From: Planctomycetota bacterium
Lineage (GTDB): Bacteria > Planctomycetota > Phycisphaerae > UBA1845 > CAIVHJ01
DNA: 6,584 nucleotides
Direction of reading: 5' to 3'
NCBI GenBank assembly: GCA_022573485.1
Contig: JACZTW010000219.1
Coordinates: 1 to 6,584, forward strand
Positions within the stretch are counted from its first letter, which is position 1; each line of letters starts with the position of its first letter. A program made the translations under genes and the position numbers. Shown here one piece after another: positions 5,774-6,584 of the stretch. The notes under the pieces were generated by a model that worked only from the letters and a program-made list of their open reading frames with translations, was not told the DNA's origin and made no database searches.

Positions 5774-6584
5774 TCAGTCGTCGATGTGCGCGAGGTCGCG
5801 CACATAGTGAACGAGTTGCCAAATGTCCTCATCGCTAAGCTGTTCCTGCGCGGGCATGGGCGTTCCGGGCATGCCGCAGCGGATGCGCTTGAAAAGTTCC
5901 TCAGTTTCGGCTCCGCCCCGAAACTCGCCTGAAGTCAGATTCCGGGCCTGGATCCGGCGCCCCAATTCGTCCACCAGTTCCTGGGAACCGTCGCCGCGGC
6001 CGGTTCGGCCATGGCAAGGGGCGCAGCTCTCAACATACAGTTTGTGCCCACGTTCGCGGTTGGGGCGGAAATCGGCCCCAGGCCAGGGAACGATGACGAT
6101 TCGCGCTGGAGTGAGTCGTCTTTGAGCAATTAGCTCAGCTTCTTCTGAGGTGATCTCTTCATCCTCCTCCTCGAGTGCGGCCATTAGGCGCTCAATCCAG
6201 CCGGCTCGATTGAGCTTGCGTATGTACTCTGCGAGCCTGAGCACTTCCGCCTCGGTCAATTGCGGATCAGAGGGCATCACGCCGAAACGTCGGCCAGTGC
6301 TGATTGTCCGAATCAAATCTTCTTGGGTCGGGATCCCGTTGCCCGTCGAGACGTAGCGGAAGCGTTCGTGCCAGAAGTCGCGGGGATGCCCTTCGATCGT
6401 TCCAGCAGCCGGACCGTCACCGCGGCCTGTTTCGCCGTGGCACGCGCAGCAAAACATCTTGTAAAGCACCTCGCCGGATGCGCTGCCCATGCTTGCCAGG
6501 GTGACTGTCTGAGGACGCGGCGTGTGTGTTGCGGGGGCATTCTTGCGGTGCAGACTCATCATGTAGAGTGCAAGTGAGCGGGCT
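5774..6584 (-). CDS. Multi-domain cytochrome c with at least two hemes, 5' end beyond the window
   Basis: Two class I cytochrome c domains are visible. Counting from the internal ATG at 6562, the first has C38-x2-C41-H42 followed by GETGRGDG, with M96 (VMPSDP) as likely sixth ligand. The second has C180-x2-C183-H184 followed by GRTGRGDG, with M236 (TPMPA). Both end in the usual helix (LAEYIRKL, LVHYVRDL). They are joined by a very acidic linker (about 127-142). The frame stays open from 6562 to the window edge and reads ARSLALYMMSL just before the heme domains. That resembles the closing helix of a further cytochrome c domain, and no signal peptide follows it. I infer that the gene starts outside the window, that ATG 6562 is internal, and that a third heme domain is likely. 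The protein should act in the periplasm as an electron carrier. The stop is TGA 5776-5774. The convergent cytochrome/UnbV unit is on the other strand, so the two are not co-transcribed. Confidence 0.92.
   Translation of the reverse strand, partial: ARSLALYMMSLHRKNAPATHTPRPQTVTLASMGSASGEVLYKMFCCACHGETGRGDGPAAGTIEGHPRDFWHERFRYVSTGNGIPTQEDLIRTISTGRRFGVMPSDPQLTEAEVLRLAEYIRKLNRAGWIERLMAALEEEDEEITSEEAELIAQRRLTPARIVIVPWPGADFRPNRERGHKLYVESCAPCHGRTGRGDGSQELVDELGRRIQARNLTSGEFRGGAETEELFKRIRCGMPGTPMPAQEQLSDEDIWQLVHYVRDLAHIDD
5784..5805. repeat. 22-bp perfect palindrome in the last codons of the cytochrome c gene
   Basis: The arms ATGTGCGCGA and TCGCGCACAT are exact reverse complements separated only by GG. 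The palindrome covers the codons for VRDLAH and ends 7 bases before the stop codon of the minus-strand cytochrome. As RNA it could form a GC-rich hairpin with a loop of about 4 bases. There is no T-run after it on either strand, so it does not look like a standard intrinsic terminator. It could be a transcript 3'-end stabiliser, a protein-binding site, or a chance effect of GC-rich codons. Confidence 0.6.

Noticed and set aside
5540..5932. Plus-strand open frame of 130 codons
   Set aside because: It is antisense first to the IS256 relic and then to the cytochrome c, both recognisable on the minus strand.
1..6584. CRISPR array, tRNA, rRNA or riboswitch
   Set aside because: No regularly spaced direct repeats, cloverleaf, or recognisable conserved RNA motifs were seen.

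Overview
The window looks like bacterial chromosome, GC-rich with GTG as well as ATG starts. It is dominated by periplasmic electron-transfer proteins. A b-type membrane cytochrome fused to a multiheme c-type domain, paired with a CRTAC1-like FG-GAP/ASPIC-UnbV protein, is typical of environmental lineages such as Planctomycetota, Acidobacteriota or similar metagenome-derived phyla. That placement is inference; there is no rRNA or marker gene here.

Layout on the plus strand: the possible tail of an upstream gene (1-99); an unrecognised 322-aa protein with a C-terminal four-cysteine cluster (120-1088); and the first 26 codons of moaA (1141-1218), which stop just before the third FeS-ligating cysteine. 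An intact-looking two-gene unit follows: a 710-aa fusion of a multi-helix b-type membrane domain with a pentaheme c-type domain (1264-3396), then, 3 nt later, a seven-bladed FG-GAP propeller plus ASPIC/UnbV protein (3400 onward). The second gene is split by a one-base frameshift near 4861-4865. The homologous sequence ends near 5240 and runs straight into another gene fragment.

On the minus strand: the 5' end of an exported amidohydrolase-like gene (5423 down to about 5241), fused tail-to-tail to the UnbV gene; a decayed IS256-family transposase end (about 5733 down to 5468) with an internal deletion and a frameshift; and a cytochrome c with at least two hemes (6584 down to 5774) whose start lies beyond the window edge. 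A 22-bp perfect palindrome sits in the last codons of that cytochrome.

How the genes may work together: the b/c fusion could move electrons between the membrane quinone pool and periplasmic carriers, with the FG-GAP/UnbV protein as its co-transcribed partner and the soluble-type cytochrome c domains as possible partners. The most notable structural feature is that the two-gene unit (about 1219-5240) is bounded by two genes that both keep their 5' ends and lose their 3' ends (moaA on the left, amidohydrolase on the right), with IS debris next door. This fits replacement of an ancestral segment by an exchanged block, followed by decay. A chimeric assembly is the main alternative. I did not find a clearly new defence or mobile system.
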